From contig NZ_JACXIZ010000022.1 of assembly GCF_014705605.1 (NCBI RefSeq), positions 1 through 64,000 of the forward strand: a stretch of 64,000 nt of DNA, given 5' to 3'. This document shows positions 26,781-35,470 of the stretch, piece by piece (position 1 is the first letter of the stretch; every line of letters starts with the position of its first letter). The translations under genes were made by a program, and so were the position numbers. Below the pieces are notes generated by a model. The model was not told the origin of the DNA. It saw only the letters and a list, made by a program, of their open reading frames with translations, and did not search any database. This DNA is from Paenibacillus sabuli (GTDB lineage Bacteria > Bacillota > Bacilli > Paenibacillales > Paenibacillaceae).

Positions 26781-27764
26781 TCAGTCCGGCTGCACGCGCA
26801 GCACCAGCTTGCCGATGTTGGCATTCGCCTTCATCGCCGCATGTGCCTGCTCCGCCTCGGTCCAGTCAAAGACCCGATCGATGACCGGCCGCAGCCGGCC
26901 GTCTCCCAGCCGGGCGGCTGCGAAGCCGGCGAACTGCTCCGTCAAGCGGATCTTGTCCGCCTGCGGCAAGGCGCGCAGCGTAGAGAAGTTCAGCTGGATG
27001 CGCCGGCCCATGAACGCCCGGATATCGAGCTGCTCGACCCGGTAGCCCCCCAGTCCGCCGATGATCACCCACCTGCCGTCCGTCGCGATGCAGCGATCAT
27101 TGTCCGCCCAGTAGGCGGCGCCTACGGGATCGAGGATGACATCCGCGCCGTGCCCGTCCGTGAAGGCCAGCACGCGGTCGGCGAAGCGCTCTTCCTTGTA
27201 ATTGATGCCGCATACCGCACCGAGTGCGGCGCAGGCGTCCAGCTTGGCCGCGGAGCCGGCCGTGACGATCGGCACCGCGCCCGCCTCGCGCGCGAGCTGG
27301 ATCGCCGCCGTCCCGACGCCGCTCGCGCCGGCGTGGATCAGCACGCGCTCGCCGGCCGTCAGGCGTCCGAGCCGGAACAGATTCAGATAAGCGGTCAGGA
27401 AGACCTCCGGCAGCGCCGCCGCTTCCTCGAAGCCGAGCCGCTCGGGAATGGCGATCGCCATCCCCGCCGGGATGACCGCGCGCTCGGCGTAGCCGCCTCC
27501 CGGCAGCAGCGCGCAGACGCGGTCGCCAAGGCGCCACGGCCCCGCTCCCTCGCCTGCGCGCTCCACGACGCCCGCCATCTCCAGGCCGAGGATGTCGGAC
27601 GCCCCCGGCGGCGGCGGGTACTTGCCGATGCGCTGCAGCAGATCGGCGCGGTTGACCGCCGTCGCCTTGATCGAGACAAGCAGTTCGCCCGGTCCAGGCT
27701 CCGGGTCCGGCGCCTCGCCGATACGCAGCCGATGCGTGTCCTTTTCTACCTGTATCGCTCTCAT
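26781..27764 (-). CDS. NAD(P)H:quinone oxidoreductase, PIG3-like zinc-free MDR
   Basis: Encodes 327 residues of the medium-chain dehydrogenase superfamily, quinone-reductase branch. The GroES-like half has VNRADLLQRIGKYPPPPGASDILGLEMAGVV, characteristic of the PIG3 group, and it lacks the structural-zinc cysteines. The Rossmann half has IHAGASGVGTAAIQLA and an NADPH-type loop after TAGSAAKL. It should reduce quinones or enones with NAD(P)H. The ATG has AAGGAGAGG 6 bases upstream. It lies 42 bases after the SDR gene and may be the last gene of the long catabolic operon read from 36403. I see no clear terminator after it. Confidence 0.9.
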   Translation of the reverse strand: MRAIQVEKDTHRLRIGEAPDPEPGPGELLVSIKATAVNRADLLQRIGKYPPPPGASDILGLEMAGVVERAGEGAGPWRLGDRVCALLPGGGYAERAVIPAGMAIAIPERLGFEEAAALPEVFLTAYLNLFRLGRLTAGERVLIHAGASGVGTAAIQLAREAGAVPIVTAGSAAKLDACAALGAVCGINYKEERFADRVLAFTDGHGADVILDPVGAAYWADNDRCIATDGRWVIIGGLGGYRVEQLDIRAFMGRRIQLNFSTLRALPQADKIRLTEQFAGFAAARLGDGRLRPVIDRVFDWTEAEQAHAAMKANANIGKLVLRVQPD

Positions 27765-27806
27765 ATGCAGCCTCTCCTTCTGGTCCGATTTAGCTAGCGT
27801 TTACCA

Positions 27807-28559
27807 TTAATGCTCCTTCAATCCCAGGCTGCGACCGCCGTCGACGACGAGATTGTGGCCGGTGATGAAGTCCGCCTCGTCCGAGACGAGGAACGCCACC
27901 GCATGGGCGATGTCCTCCGCCTTGCCGACCCGGCCGAGGAAGTTCGTCCTGCGCACGCGCTCCGGGTCCTGGCCCTCGCCGTCGCGCGGCACGATGCCGG
28001 GCGATACGCAATTGACGGTAATGCCGTGCTCGCCGACCTCCATCGCCAGCGTCTTGGTCAGCGCGATGACGCCGCCCTTGGCCGCCGCATAATCGAGCAG
28101 CCGAGCCTTGCCATGCATGCCGACGATCGAGCCGATGTTGACGATCCGTCCGCTCCGCCGGCGGGTCATCGGGCCAAGCACCGCCCGCGCCATGTAGATG
28201 ACGCCGTGCAGATTGACCCCGAGGATACGGTCGATGACCGCCTCCTCGGCGCGCAGTAGCTCGGCGCTCTGCCCGCGCGCGCTGCCGCCTGCGGAATTGA
28301 CGAGGATATCGATTCGGCCCCACCGCGCTTCGACGGCCGCGATCGCCCGCTCGATCTGCGCCGTCTCACGGATGTCGAGCGCGAACGCAGCCGCCTGGCC
28401 CCCACGGTCTATCACCGCTCGCGCGGTCTCCTCCGCCTCCTCCAGCCGCACGTCGAATGCCGCAATCGCCGCCCCTTCGGCAGCCAGCCGCAGCGCCACG
28501 GCGCGGCCGATCGCGCCGCCGCCGCCGGTAATGACGGCCACATGCTCACGCAGCTTCAT
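27807..28559 (-). CDS. Short-chain dehydrogenase/reductase (SDR)
   Basis: Encodes 250 residues, standard for classical SDRs. The cofactor motif is TGGGGAIG (11-18), then NSAGG (88-92), and the catalytic set is S144, Y157 and K161 within YAAAK. The C-terminus has ITGHNLVVDGG, the usual late motif. It would oxidise a hydroxyl group of a sugar acid or similar intermediate, using NAD or NADP. Its ATG overlaps the stop codon of the Gfo/Idh gene by four bases (ATGA), so the genes are translationally coupled. In context it resembles the keto-deoxy-sugar-acid dehydrogenases that work with FAH-family hydrolases, but that is inference. Confidence 0.9.
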   Translation of the reverse strand: MKLREHVAVITGGGGAIGRAVALRLAAEGAAIAAFDVRLEEAEETARAVIDRGGQAAAFALDIRETAQIERAIAAVEARWGRIDILVNSAGGSARGQSAELLRAEEAVIDRILGVNLHGVIYMARAVLGPMTRRRSGRIVNIGSIVGMHGKARLLDYAAAKGGVIALTKTLAMEVGEHGITVNCVSPGIVPRDGEGQDPERVRRTNFLGRVGKAEDIAHAVAFLVSDEADFITGHNLVVDGGRSLGLKEH

Positions 28560-29632
28560 CTCGTCGCCTCCCCTAGCCCGGATCCACCGACGGCGGACGT
28601 CTCGGTCGTCTCGGTCGTCTCTGACGGCTCGTCGACCGGATAGCCGCAGGCGCGCAGCAGCGACTCCTGCACGAGCCACTCGTGCTCCAGCGGGTATGGA
28701 TTGTCGAGCTCGCCGCGCACGATGGCCGCGAATTCGTACATCTGCGCATCGTAGCGCCCGCCTGTCTGCGGCAGCTCCACGTCCTGATACCCCGCCTCGT
28801 AGCCGTGACGCGGCTCGTCAAGCGCCAGCCGCAGCTGCGGCGGCTCCAGCGGCCGAATCTCGATCGTGCCGCGATCGCCGCATACGACGAGATGACGGCG
28901 CGAATACCCCTCCACCTCGATCACCGAAGTCCGGATCGTGGCGATCGCCTTTGGATACTCGAATACGGCGAAGCCGCTGTCGATCAGATTGTCCGTCTCG
29001 GGCCGCGTGCGGCGCGAGAGCGGCAGGATGCGGTCCGGCCGGCCCAGCATGCGGACGACGAGATCGATCATATGGCAGCCGAAGATGTAGAAGGCCCCGC
29101 CCCGGAAGCCGGACAGCCACTTGCGGTATTCGTCCCCATCGTAGCGGCTCATGACGGCATGGACCTCGAAGATCTCCCCTAGCCAGCCCTCGCGCACCGC
29201 CTTGAAGCAAAATTCGACCGCCGGATTGCTGCGGTACATGTAGCCTAGCTGCACGGTCAGCCCGCGTGCGGCCGCCTCGTCGAGCAGCTCCCGGAATAGC
29301 GGCAGCGACTCACCGCCCGGCTTGTCGAGATGGACATGCAAGCCCGCCCGCACGCAGCGCAGCGCCGTCGGCACCAGCTCGTGGCCGTCGGTCTCGACGG
29401 CCACCGCCTGCAGACCCGGTATGCGCAGCAGCTCCTCCTCCGTCAGCCAGCGCAGACCCGCGTAAGCCTCCAGATGACCGCGCTCCGCCCGCCAGCGCGG
29501 GTCGTCCTCCACGACGCCGACCACCTCGAATACATCGTCCAGCTTGCGCAGCGTATTCATACGCTCCGAGGCATGATTATGCCCGATGCCGATCTGCGCG
29601 ATCTTGATGCGTGTTCCTCCGGTCAATGTCAT
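28556..29632 (-). CDS. Gfo/Idh/MocA-family oxidoreductase
   Basis: Encodes 358 residues. The N-terminal Rossmann domain begins KIAQIGIGHNHA, a variant of the GxGxxG fingerprint. Where most relatives have EKP this protein has LDKPGGE, followed by LGYMYRSNPA. The C-terminal half has the GGAFYIFGCHMIDLV segment carrying the conserved His. The family oxidises or epimerises sugars and inositols with bound NAD(P). The last 20 residues are low-complexity (Glu/Thr/Ser). The ATG at 29632 sits directly against GGGGGG; a TTG two codons later has better spacing. It is coupled to the SDR gene downstream. Confidence 0.87.
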   Translation of the reverse strand: MTLTGGTRIKIAQIGIGHNHASERMNTLRKLDDVFEVVGVVEDDPRWRAERGHLEAYAGLRWLTEEELLRIPGLQAVAVETDGHELVPTALRCVRAGLHVHLDKPGGESLPLFRELLDEAAARGLTVQLGYMYRSNPAVEFCFKAVREGWLGEIFEVHAVMSRYDGDEYRKWLSGFRGGAFYIFGCHMIDLVVRMLGRPDRILPLSRRTRPETDNLIDSGFAVFEYPKAIATIRTSVIEVEGYSRRHLVVCGDRGTIEIRPLEPPQLRLALDEPRHGYEAGYQDVELPQTGGRYDAQMYEFAAIVRGELDNPYPLEHEWLVQESLLRACGYPVDEPSETTETTETSAVGGSGLGEATR

Positions 29633-29683
29633 CCCCCCCTTGTCTTGAACCTTCGCTATCGTAACTGTGAACGCACCCTTGCC

Positions 29684-30736
29684 TTATTCGGCGCTCAGGA
29701 GCGGCACGCCCAGCTCGGCCGCCAGCGCATCCAGCTCGGCCGCGACCTGCGCATCCAGCGGGATGCCATGCGCCAGCCGCTCGGCGGCGAGCCGGAATTC
29801 CGGCTCGCCGGGCAGATAGAGCTCCAGCACGCCGTCCGCCTTGCGCGCGTGCTTCACATCCTCCGCCAGCTGTGCCGCATGCCGCACGAACTGCTCCGCG
29901 TCGCCGAAGCGCGCTGCGTCGATAGCCAGCATCCAGTGGCTGATTTCTTGCCCCTGCTCCAGATTGTACATCGACGGGATGCGTTTGGCGAACTGGCCGC
30001 CGGCCAGCACGCCGGTCAGCAGCTCGATCATCAGTGCCAGGCCGAAGCCCTTCGGCCCGCCGACCGGCAGGATGAAGCCGCCGCGGGCGACCTCGCCCGG
30101 ATCGGTCGTCGGCCGGCCGTCGCGGTCCGCGCCCCAGCCCTCGGGGATCGGCTGGCCCTGGGCCTCGGCATACAGAATCTTGCCGAGCGCGGCGCCGCTC
30201 ATCGCCATGTCGAGCAGCAGCGGATACGGCCCGCCCGACGGCGCCGCAATCGCGAGCGGATTGTTGCCCAGCACCTTCTCCGCGCCGCCGACCGGCGGCA
30301 TCAGCGGCGCCGTATTGCTCAGCGCAAGGCCGATCATATGGCGCTGCGCGGCCATCTGCGCGTAGCGCCCGGCGATGCCGAAGTGATTGCTGCGCGTCGC
30401 CAGCACCGCGCCGATGCCGTGACGCTCGGCCAGCTCGATCGCCAGCGCCATCGCCCGCGTCGCGACGAGCTGGCCGGCCGACCCGTGCCCGTCGATGACG
30501 GCGACGGCTGCGTCGCCGCCGCCCTCCCTGACCTCGATCCGCGCCACCCGGCGGATCAGGTCGCGCTGCAGGCGGCGGACGTAGATCGGCAGACGCATCA
30601 AGCCGTGACTGTGGATGCCTCGGCTGTCCGCCTCCACCATCGTCTCCGCGATCGTCAGCGCCTCCCCGGACGGCACGCCGACGGCCGCCAGAGCGCGCTG
30701 TCCAAAAGCGGTCAGCGTCTCCGCCCGGTACGTCAT
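29684..30736 (-). CDS. Malate/L-lactate dehydrogenase family (Ldh2) oxidoreductase
   Basis: Encodes 350 residues. Landmarks of the Ldh_2 family are EADSRGIHSHGLMRLPIYV, the ATRSNHFGIAGRYA segment, LSNTAPLMPPVGG, LGNNPLAIAAPS and GPKGFGLALMIELLTGVLAGG. Members use NAD(P) and a fold of their own to reduce or oxidise 2-keto/2-hydroxy acids (malate, ureidoglycolate, 2,3-diketogulonate, 3-dehydro sugar acids). Its ATG overlaps the stop codon of the FAH-family gene (ATGA), a sign of cotranslation. In this operon it could reduce the 2-keto acid released by the upstream enzymes. Confidence 0.92.
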   Translation of the reverse strand: MTYRAETLTAFGQRALAAVGVPSGEALTIAETMVEADSRGIHSHGLMRLPIYVRRLQRDLIRRVARIEVREGGGDAAVAVIDGHGSAGQLVATRAMALAIELAERHGIGAVLATRSNHFGIAGRYAQMAAQRHMIGLALSNTAPLMPPVGGAEKVLGNNPLAIAAPSGGPYPLLLDMAMSGAALGKILYAEAQGQPIPEGWGADRDGRPTTDPGEVARGGFILPVGGPKGFGLALMIELLTGVLAGGQFAKRIPSMYNLEQGQEISHWMLAIDAARFGDAEQFVRHAAQLAEDVKHARKADGVLELYLPGEPEFRLAAERLAHGIPLDAQVAAELDALAAELGVPLLSAE

Positions 30737-31521
30737 GCCGCACCGCCCGGCACGCCGCCCGCGGCAGCGGCCGCGACCGGATTGGCCAGCACACCGATGC
30801 CGTCGATCTCCACCTCGACCGTATCGCCCGCGACGAGCGGCGCCACGCCGGACGGCGTGCCCGTCAGGAGCACGTCGCCCGGCTCCAGCGGCATCACCCG
30901 CGAGACGAAGGCGATCAGCCCGGCGACGCCGCAGATCATGTCGCTCGTCGCCCCGTCCTGCCGCAGCTCGCCGCCCACGCGCACGCGCACCCTCGTCCGA
31001 TCCGGCTGCAGACCGGTCGCGATGACCGGACCGAGCGGCTTGTACGTCGGGTAGGACTTGGCCCGTGCGAACTGGCCGTCGCGCCGTTGCAGCACGCGAT
31101 CCGACACGTCATTGCAGCAGGTGTACCCGCAGACGTAGTCCAGCGCCTCCGCCTCGTCCACCCGGTACGCCCGCTTGCCGATCACGACAGCCAGCTCGCC
31201 CTCGTGCTCGATCCGGTGCGCCGGCGTCTGCAGCTCGATCGTCTCGCCCGGTCCGATGACCGCCGTCGGCGAGACGAGGAAGAGCAGCGGCTCCTCCGGC
31301 AGCGGCTTGCCGACCTCGGCGGCATGCTGCTTGTAATTCAGGCCGATGGCAATCATCTTGCCCGGCGCGACCGGCGCCAGCAGCTCCACGCCCGCCAGCG
31401 GGATCGTCTGCGGCGACACCTCGTGCGGCCCGAAGATCGAGCCCTCGACCGGATGCACCGCTTCGCCGTCCAGGACGCCATAGGCCACCCGGCCATCCAG
31501 CCGGTAGCGCATATACTTCAT
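30733..31521 (-). CDS. Fumarylacetoacetate hydrolase (FAH) family protein
   Basis: Encodes 262 residues. A short N-terminal domain is followed by the FAH core with KMIAIGLNYKQHAAE, the metal-ligand acidic residues in IEHEGELAVVIGK, CCNDVSDR, and GDVLLTGTPSGV near the end. The family cleaves C-C bonds of beta-diketo acids or decarboxylates 2-oxo acids (fumarylpyruvate, 2,4-diketo-3-deoxy sugar acids, oxaloacetate). ATG 31521 has AAGGAGGGGG 5 bases upstream; the longer open frame only reads antisense-like into the Rieske gene. It is coupled to the Ldh2 gene, with which a pyruvate- or oxaloacetate-like product could be handed on. Confidence 0.92.
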   Translation of the reverse strand: MKYMRYRLDGRVAYGVLDGEAVHPVEGSIFGPHEVSPQTIPLAGVELLAPVAPGKMIAIGLNYKQHAAEVGKPLPEEPLLFLVSPTAVIGPGETIELQTPAHRIEHEGELAVVIGKRAYRVDEAEALDYVCGYTCCNDVSDRVLQRRDGQFARAKSYPTYKPLGPVIATGLQPDRTRVRVRVGGELRQDGATSDMICGVAGLIAFVSRVMPLEPGDVLLTGTPSGVAPLVAGDTVEVEIDGIGVLANPVAAAAAGGVPGGAA

Positions 31522-31547
31522 CTTGTCCCCCTCCTTAATCCCACGCG

Positions 31548-31904
31548 TTACTGGACCTCCACATAGATGTCGCCATCCTCGACCGTGACCGGGTAGGTCT
31601 TGACCTTGACCCGCTCGGGGGCGAACAGCGACCGGCCGGTGCGGATGTCGAATTCCCAGCTGTGCCACGGGCAGCGCAGCACCTCCACCTCCGGCTCGTA
31701 GACGTACACGCCGACCCGCTCCCCGGCACAGCCCCGGTCAATCATGCCGGCCGAGAGGCATGGGCCCTTGTGCGGGCACACGTCCCGCAGCGCATACACC
31801 CGGCCGTCCCGCGCACGGACGATGACGACCGCCTTGCGGTCCGCCACGACCGCGCGCTTGCCCTCCGCTTCCAATTCCGCATAGCTGCATACTCGTATTT
31901 TCAT
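31548..31904 (-). CDS. Small Rieske [2Fe-2S] protein
   Basis: Encodes 118 residues, essentially one Rieske domain. The cluster ligands are C43-P-H45 and C78-P-W-H81, in the classic C-x-H...C-x-x-H arrangement. The loop between them is slightly long, with GCAGERVGVYVYEP. There is no signal peptide or membrane anchor, so it should be a cytoplasmic ferredoxin-like electron carrier or a regulatory subunit. The start ATG 31904 has GGGAAGG 4 bases upstream. No oxygenase large subunit or ferredoxin reductase is encoded in the window, so its partner is unknown. It lies between an amidohydrolase and a FAH-family gene. Confidence 0.9.
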   Translation of the reverse strand: MKIRVCSYAELEAEGKRAVVADRKAVVIVRARDGRVYALRDVCPHKGPCLSAGMIDRGCAGERVGVYVYEPEVEVLRCPWHSWEFDIRTGRSLFAPERVKVKTYPVTVEDGDIYVEVQ

Positions 31905-31920
31905 AGCCTTCCTTCCCGCG

Positions 31921-33021
31921 TCACAGCCGCAGGTACGACCGCGCATTGTCGTACAGAATCTTGCGCCTCAGCGTCTCCGGGATGCCCGGCGGCAGCGTCC
32001 GCGCCGCCGGGTCGAAGTCCCAATGCGGATAATCCGAGGCGTACATCAGCATCTCGTCCGACTCCATCAGACCGATGATATGCATGAACTGCTCGCCCGA
32101 CAGATCGTCCCACGGCTGGGTCGTGAACCGCATATTGTCGCGAAAGTAAGCGCTCGGCATCCGCTTCACCCATGGTGTCTCCTGCCGCAGCGCCTTGTAC
32201 GCCGAGTCCATCCGGTGCATCATGAACGGCACCCATTCGAAGCCGCCCTCCACCAGCGATACCTGGAGGTCCGGATACTTGTCGAACACGCCGTTGGTGA
32301 TGAGGCTGATCGTCTGCGTCATGTACGCCTGCGGATGCACGGACCGCCACGCGACGTAGTAGCGCAGGAAGTCGCCGCCCTGCGCGGTGATAATCGCCGA
32401 CAGATGCATCGCGATCGGCAGCCCGTGCCGATGCGCGGCCTCGAAGATCGGATGGTAATACGGATCCCCCCAGGCGAAGTCCGCGATCGGCAGCATCACC
32501 TGCTTCATCTGCGGATGCGCCGCCATCCGATCGATCTCGCGCACCGCCGCTGCCGGCTCGCGCGGGATCGTGATGGACCCGAGTAATCTCGGGTCCCGAT
32601 CCAGCCAATGCTCGGCGGTGTAATCGTTGTAGGCCGACGCTCTGGCGGCGGCGAATTCGTACCAGCCCTTGCATACGGTCGCCTCGTAGAACCAGCCGGT
32701 GAGCATCCCGTATTCGACATGATGCTCATCCAGCAGCTGCCGCTTCAGCAGCTCGTAGTCCGAGCCGGGGGTCGCGCCGTCCTCGGGCCGGGCATCCATG
32801 CGGTACTTCGTATCCTTGCGAATCTGGTTGAATGGGATCGGCCGCTCCGGTACCCAGCCGTAATCGGAGATGTATCGCTTCCATTGCTCCGGCAGGTACG
32901 GCAGCAGATCGCCTAGCCCGCGAATCTCGTGATGGATATCCATATCGATCACGGCCGGTCTGCTGCGCCTGGGCTTCTTGTCGTCACTGCTGGTTACGGT
33001 AGATTTCGGTTGCCTGTTCAA
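31921..33021 (-). CDS. Amidohydrolase-2 family enzyme (TIM-barrel hydrolase or decarboxylase)
   Basis: Encodes 366 residues. The barrel's first strand has DMDIHHE (D28, H30, H31), the mid-barrel has AMHLS, and the late strand has YASDYPHWDFD, which is the arrangement of the ACMSD/amidohydrolase-2 group. Members decarboxylate aromatic or muconate acids, or hydrolyse lactones such as fuconolactone. Start TTG 33021 lies inside the end of the upstream binding-protein gene (38-base overlap), with GGCGGGAG about 8-9 bases before it. It is part of the importer 3 operon and followed 16 bases later by the Rieske gene. Decarboxylase versus lactonase cannot be decided from sequence. Confidence 0.83.
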   Translation of the reverse strand: MNRQPKSTVTSSDDKKPRRSRPAVIDMDIHHEIRGLGDLLPYLPEQWKRYISDYGWVPERPIPFNQIRKDTKYRMDARPEDGATPGSDYELLKRQLLDEHHVEYGMLTGWFYEATVCKGWYEFAAARASAYNDYTAEHWLDRDPRLLGSITIPREPAAAVREIDRMAAHPQMKQVMLPIADFAWGDPYYHPIFEAAHRHGLPIAMHLSAIITAQGGDFLRYYVAWRSVHPQAYMTQTISLITNGVFDKYPDLQVSLVEGGFEWVPFMMHRMDSAYKALRQETPWVKRMPSAYFRDNMRFTTQPWDDLSGEQFMHIIGLMESDEMLMYASDYPHWDFDPAARTLPPGIPETLRRKILYDNARSYLRL

Positions 33022-34522
33022 TCCACTTGCTCCCGCCTTCCCTTAAGAAGTTTTCCTTGAACTTGGCGTACAGCGCATCAATACCGGCGCGCTCGCCCAT
33101 CATCGCCTTGGCCCGGAATTCGGCCTCCATGTCGCTGAGCATCGTCCCCTTGTCGATCTGCACCTGCGGCAGCTCGTACAGGTACACCTCGTCGATCGTA
33201 TGCGTCCGCGCCACCTCGTTGCCGTGCTTCGTCTCCTCGGTATACAGCTCGAGCTTCAGCGCATCCTGCCGATTGATGAGCTCCGTATACATGAAGCCGC
33301 CCTCGTTGCGCAGCGCTACTGCGTCGTCATACGGCGGGATCGGCGCGAGCTGTCCGTCCGCGAGGCGGTAGTGCACGCCCTCGATGCCGTAGTAGGTCAG
33401 CGTATCGCCCTCGCGGCTGGAGAGATAATTGAGCACGTCCATGACCGCTTCCGGGTTTTTCGCCTTCTTATTGATGACCGTATAGTTCCCGCTGTCCTCG
33501 GGATGCGTCTTCAGGGAGCCGCCTTGGCCGTCCGGCCCCTTGATGGCCGTATAGACGAACTTCGGCTTCGGGTCTTCCACGTACCGCGTCACCCAGTTCG
33601 TGGAGATGCCCTCGGCGCCGGCCTGCCAGGCGCCGGCTTTGCCGTTCCAGAGCTTCTCGACCAGTTGGAGACGCGGGATGGTCGCGAATTCGGTCTCGAT
33701 CAGCCCTTCGTGATACAGCTTGTTCAGATACTTGACCGCATCGAGGTAGCCCGGCGCCAGCATCCACGGCACGATCTGCTCGCCCTCCATGACATAGCGG
33801 TACTGGGGGACGCCGAAGGCGCCGAAGATGTGGGACCACGCCTCGGTGTACAGGATGCCGAGCCCGAGGCCGATCGTGTCGTCCTCGCCGTTGCCGTCCG
33901 GGTCGTCGTAGGTGAAGGCGCGCAGCACCTCCTCGTACCCCTCCAGCGTGGTCGGGACTTCCAGCCCCAGGGTATCCAGCCAATCCTGACGGATGGCGAG
34001 CACCGCACTGTTGCCCGTCGCGCGGGGAATGCCGTAGATGTTGCCGTCGATATACGCCGGCCCTTCCAGATGGTCGCCCTTGTCCGCCAGCACCTCTTGC
34101 CCGTGCGTCTCCAGCAGGTCGTTCAGGGGCATGATGACGTCGTTCTCCGCGAGCTCCTTGAGCTTCTGCTTGTTCACATTGAAGAAGTCGGGCGCCTGGC
34201 CGGATACGAGCAGCGTATTAAGCCGCGTCTGCTCTTCGGAGAACAGCACCGTCTGCACCTCCAGATGGATGCCGGAGCGCTTGCGAATCTCATCCAGCAC
34301 CGGATTCTCCTCCGGAAAGTCGGTGCCGCGCCCCATCAGCGCCGTCACGACCGGCGCCTCCTCCGCAGCCGCCGGCTGCTTGCCGCGATCCGGATTCGCA
34401 TTTCCGCCGTCCGCCGTACCCGTGTTGCCATTGCCCGTCGTATCCTGGCTGCATGCCATCAGCAGCGCCAGCGCGATTGCGACCGCCCATATGCCTGTCT
34501 GTCTCCATGTCGACCGTCTCAA
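32984..34522 (-). CDS. ABC importer 3: solute-binding lipoprotein (LplA/YtcQ type)
   Basis: Encodes 512 residues. The true start is TTG 34522 (AAAGGAGG about 10 bases upstream), giving a basic start, hydrophobic core and lipobox LLMAC. Much longer upstream open frame is only an alternate reading of the permease gene. The body shows VSGQAPDFF, IRQDWLDTLGLEVPTTLEGYEEVL and YDDPDGNGEDDT, the calcium-binding-like loop of this group. It would deliver the substrate of the catabolic operon. A four-codon frame (ATG ATC CAT TGA at 34519-34530) overlaps the start region and could tune translation. The 3' end overlaps the amidohydrolase gene by 38 bases. Confidence 0.88.
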   Translation of the reverse strand: MRRSTWRQTGIWAVAIALALLMACSQDTTGNGNTGTADGGNANPDRGKQPAAAEEAPVVTALMGRGTDFPEENPVLDEIRKRSGIHLEVQTVLFSEEQTRLNTLLVSGQAPDFFNVNKQKLKELAENDVIMPLNDLLETHGQEVLADKGDHLEGPAYIDGNIYGIPRATGNSAVLAIRQDWLDTLGLEVPTTLEGYEEVLRAFTYDDPDGNGEDDTIGLGLGILYTEAWSHIFGAFGVPQYRYVMEGEQIVPWMLAPGYLDAVKYLNKLYHEGLIETEFATIPRLQLVEKLWNGKAGAWQAGAEGISTNWVTRYVEDPKPKFVYTAIKGPDGQGGSLKTHPEDSGNYTVINKKAKNPEAVMDVLNYLSSREGDTLTYYGIEGVHYRLADGQLAPIPPYDDAVALRNEGGFMYTELINRQDALKLELYTEETKHGNEVARTHTIDEVYLYELPQVQIDKGTMLSDMEAEFRAKAMMGERAGIDALYAKFKENFLREGGSKWIEQATEIYRNQQ

Positions 34523-34581
34523 TGGATCATGCCCTCCTTTTGTCGAATACCCGTCTCTTCGCCCCGCCTTGTGCCCATCCC

Positions 34582-35457
34582 TCAGCCCTTCACCGAGCCG
34601 ATCAACACCCCCTTGACGTAATACTTCTGCAGGAACGGGTAGATGAGCAGCATCGGGATGACCGCCGCCACGATCGCCCCCATCCTGACCGATTCCTCGG
34701 TGATATTCGCCATCTGGGCGCTGCTGTCCATCGCCCGCGTCGATTCGACGGCGCTGTAGCTCATCATCGAGCGGAGGAAGATGGTCAGCACCTGCTTCTC
34801 TTGATCGTGAATGTAGAGCACCGCGTCGAAAAACGCATTCCAGTGATGCACGCCGTAGAACAGCGCGATCGCGGCGATGACCGGCATCGAGACCGGGATG
34901 ATGATCCAGATCAGCGTCCGCATCGGGGAAGCGCCGTCGATATTGGCCGATTCCTCCAGCTCGGGCGGGATGCTCTGGAAGTAGTTTTTCATGATGAAGA
35001 AGTTCCAGGCGCTGATCGCCTGCGGGATGATGAGCGCCCACAGGGAGTTGACCAGTCCGAACGAATTGACGAGCAGGTAGGTCGGAATCATCCCGCCGCT
35101 GAACAGCATGGTGAAGAAGATCAGCAGCGTAATCGGCGTGCGGAACAGATACCTGCGGATCGACAGCGGGTACGCCAGCATCGCGGTCAGCACCACGTTC
35201 ACCAGCGTGCCGACCAGTAGCCGGAACAGCGAATTGCCGTACGCCTGCACGATCGAGGAATTGACGAACAGCAGCCGGTAGGAGTCCAGCGAGAAGCCCT
35301 TCGGGAGAAGGAACAGCCCCCCGCCCATCGCCTGCTTCGGATCGCTGAACGAATACATCAGCACGTGCCAGAACGGGTATAACGTCGTGAGCGTGATGAG
35401 CGACAGCAGGACGCACAGCGCCGCTTGCCCCCAATAGCCGCCTTTGGATAGGTGCAT
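34582..35457 (-). CDS. ABC importer 3: permease (LplC/YtcP type)
   Basis: Encodes 291 residues with six spans. The EAA loop reads PPELEESANIDGASPMRTLIWIIIP, and the C-terminus YYVKGVLIGSVKG matches the ending of the other LplC-type permeases in this window. The ATG at 35457 has GAGGAGG 7 bases upstream. It lies 13 bases after the LplB-type permease and 59 bases before the lipoprotein gene, all in one operon with the downstream catabolic enzymes. No ATPase gene is present. Confidence 0.92.
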   Translation of the reverse strand: MHLSKGGYWGQAALCVLLSLITLTTLYPFWHVLMYSFSDPKQAMGGGLFLLPKGFSLDSYRLLFVNSSIVQAYGNSLFRLLVGTLVNVVLTAMLAYPLSIRRYLFRTPITLLIFFTMLFSGGMIPTYLLVNSFGLVNSLWALIIPQAISAWNFFIMKNYFQSIPPELEESANIDGASPMRTLIWIIIPVSMPVIAAIALFYGVHHWNAFFDAVLYIHDQEKQVLTIFLRSMMSYSAVESTRAMDSSAQMANITEESVRMGAIVAAVIPMLLIYPFLQKYYVKGVLIGSVKG

Positions 35458-35470
35458 AGTGGACCTCCTC

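Noticed and set aside
26469-26884. Short open frames encoding tripeptide repeats over the minisatellite
   Set aside because: They exist only because a 9-bp repeat stays open in every frame. None has a ribosome binding site, and they overlap the mqo promoter.
34523-35434. N-terminal extension of about 300 residues of the importer 3 lipoprotein
   Set aside because: It would cross the permease gene in another frame, while TTG 34522 gives a proper ribosome binding site and lipoprotein signal peptide.
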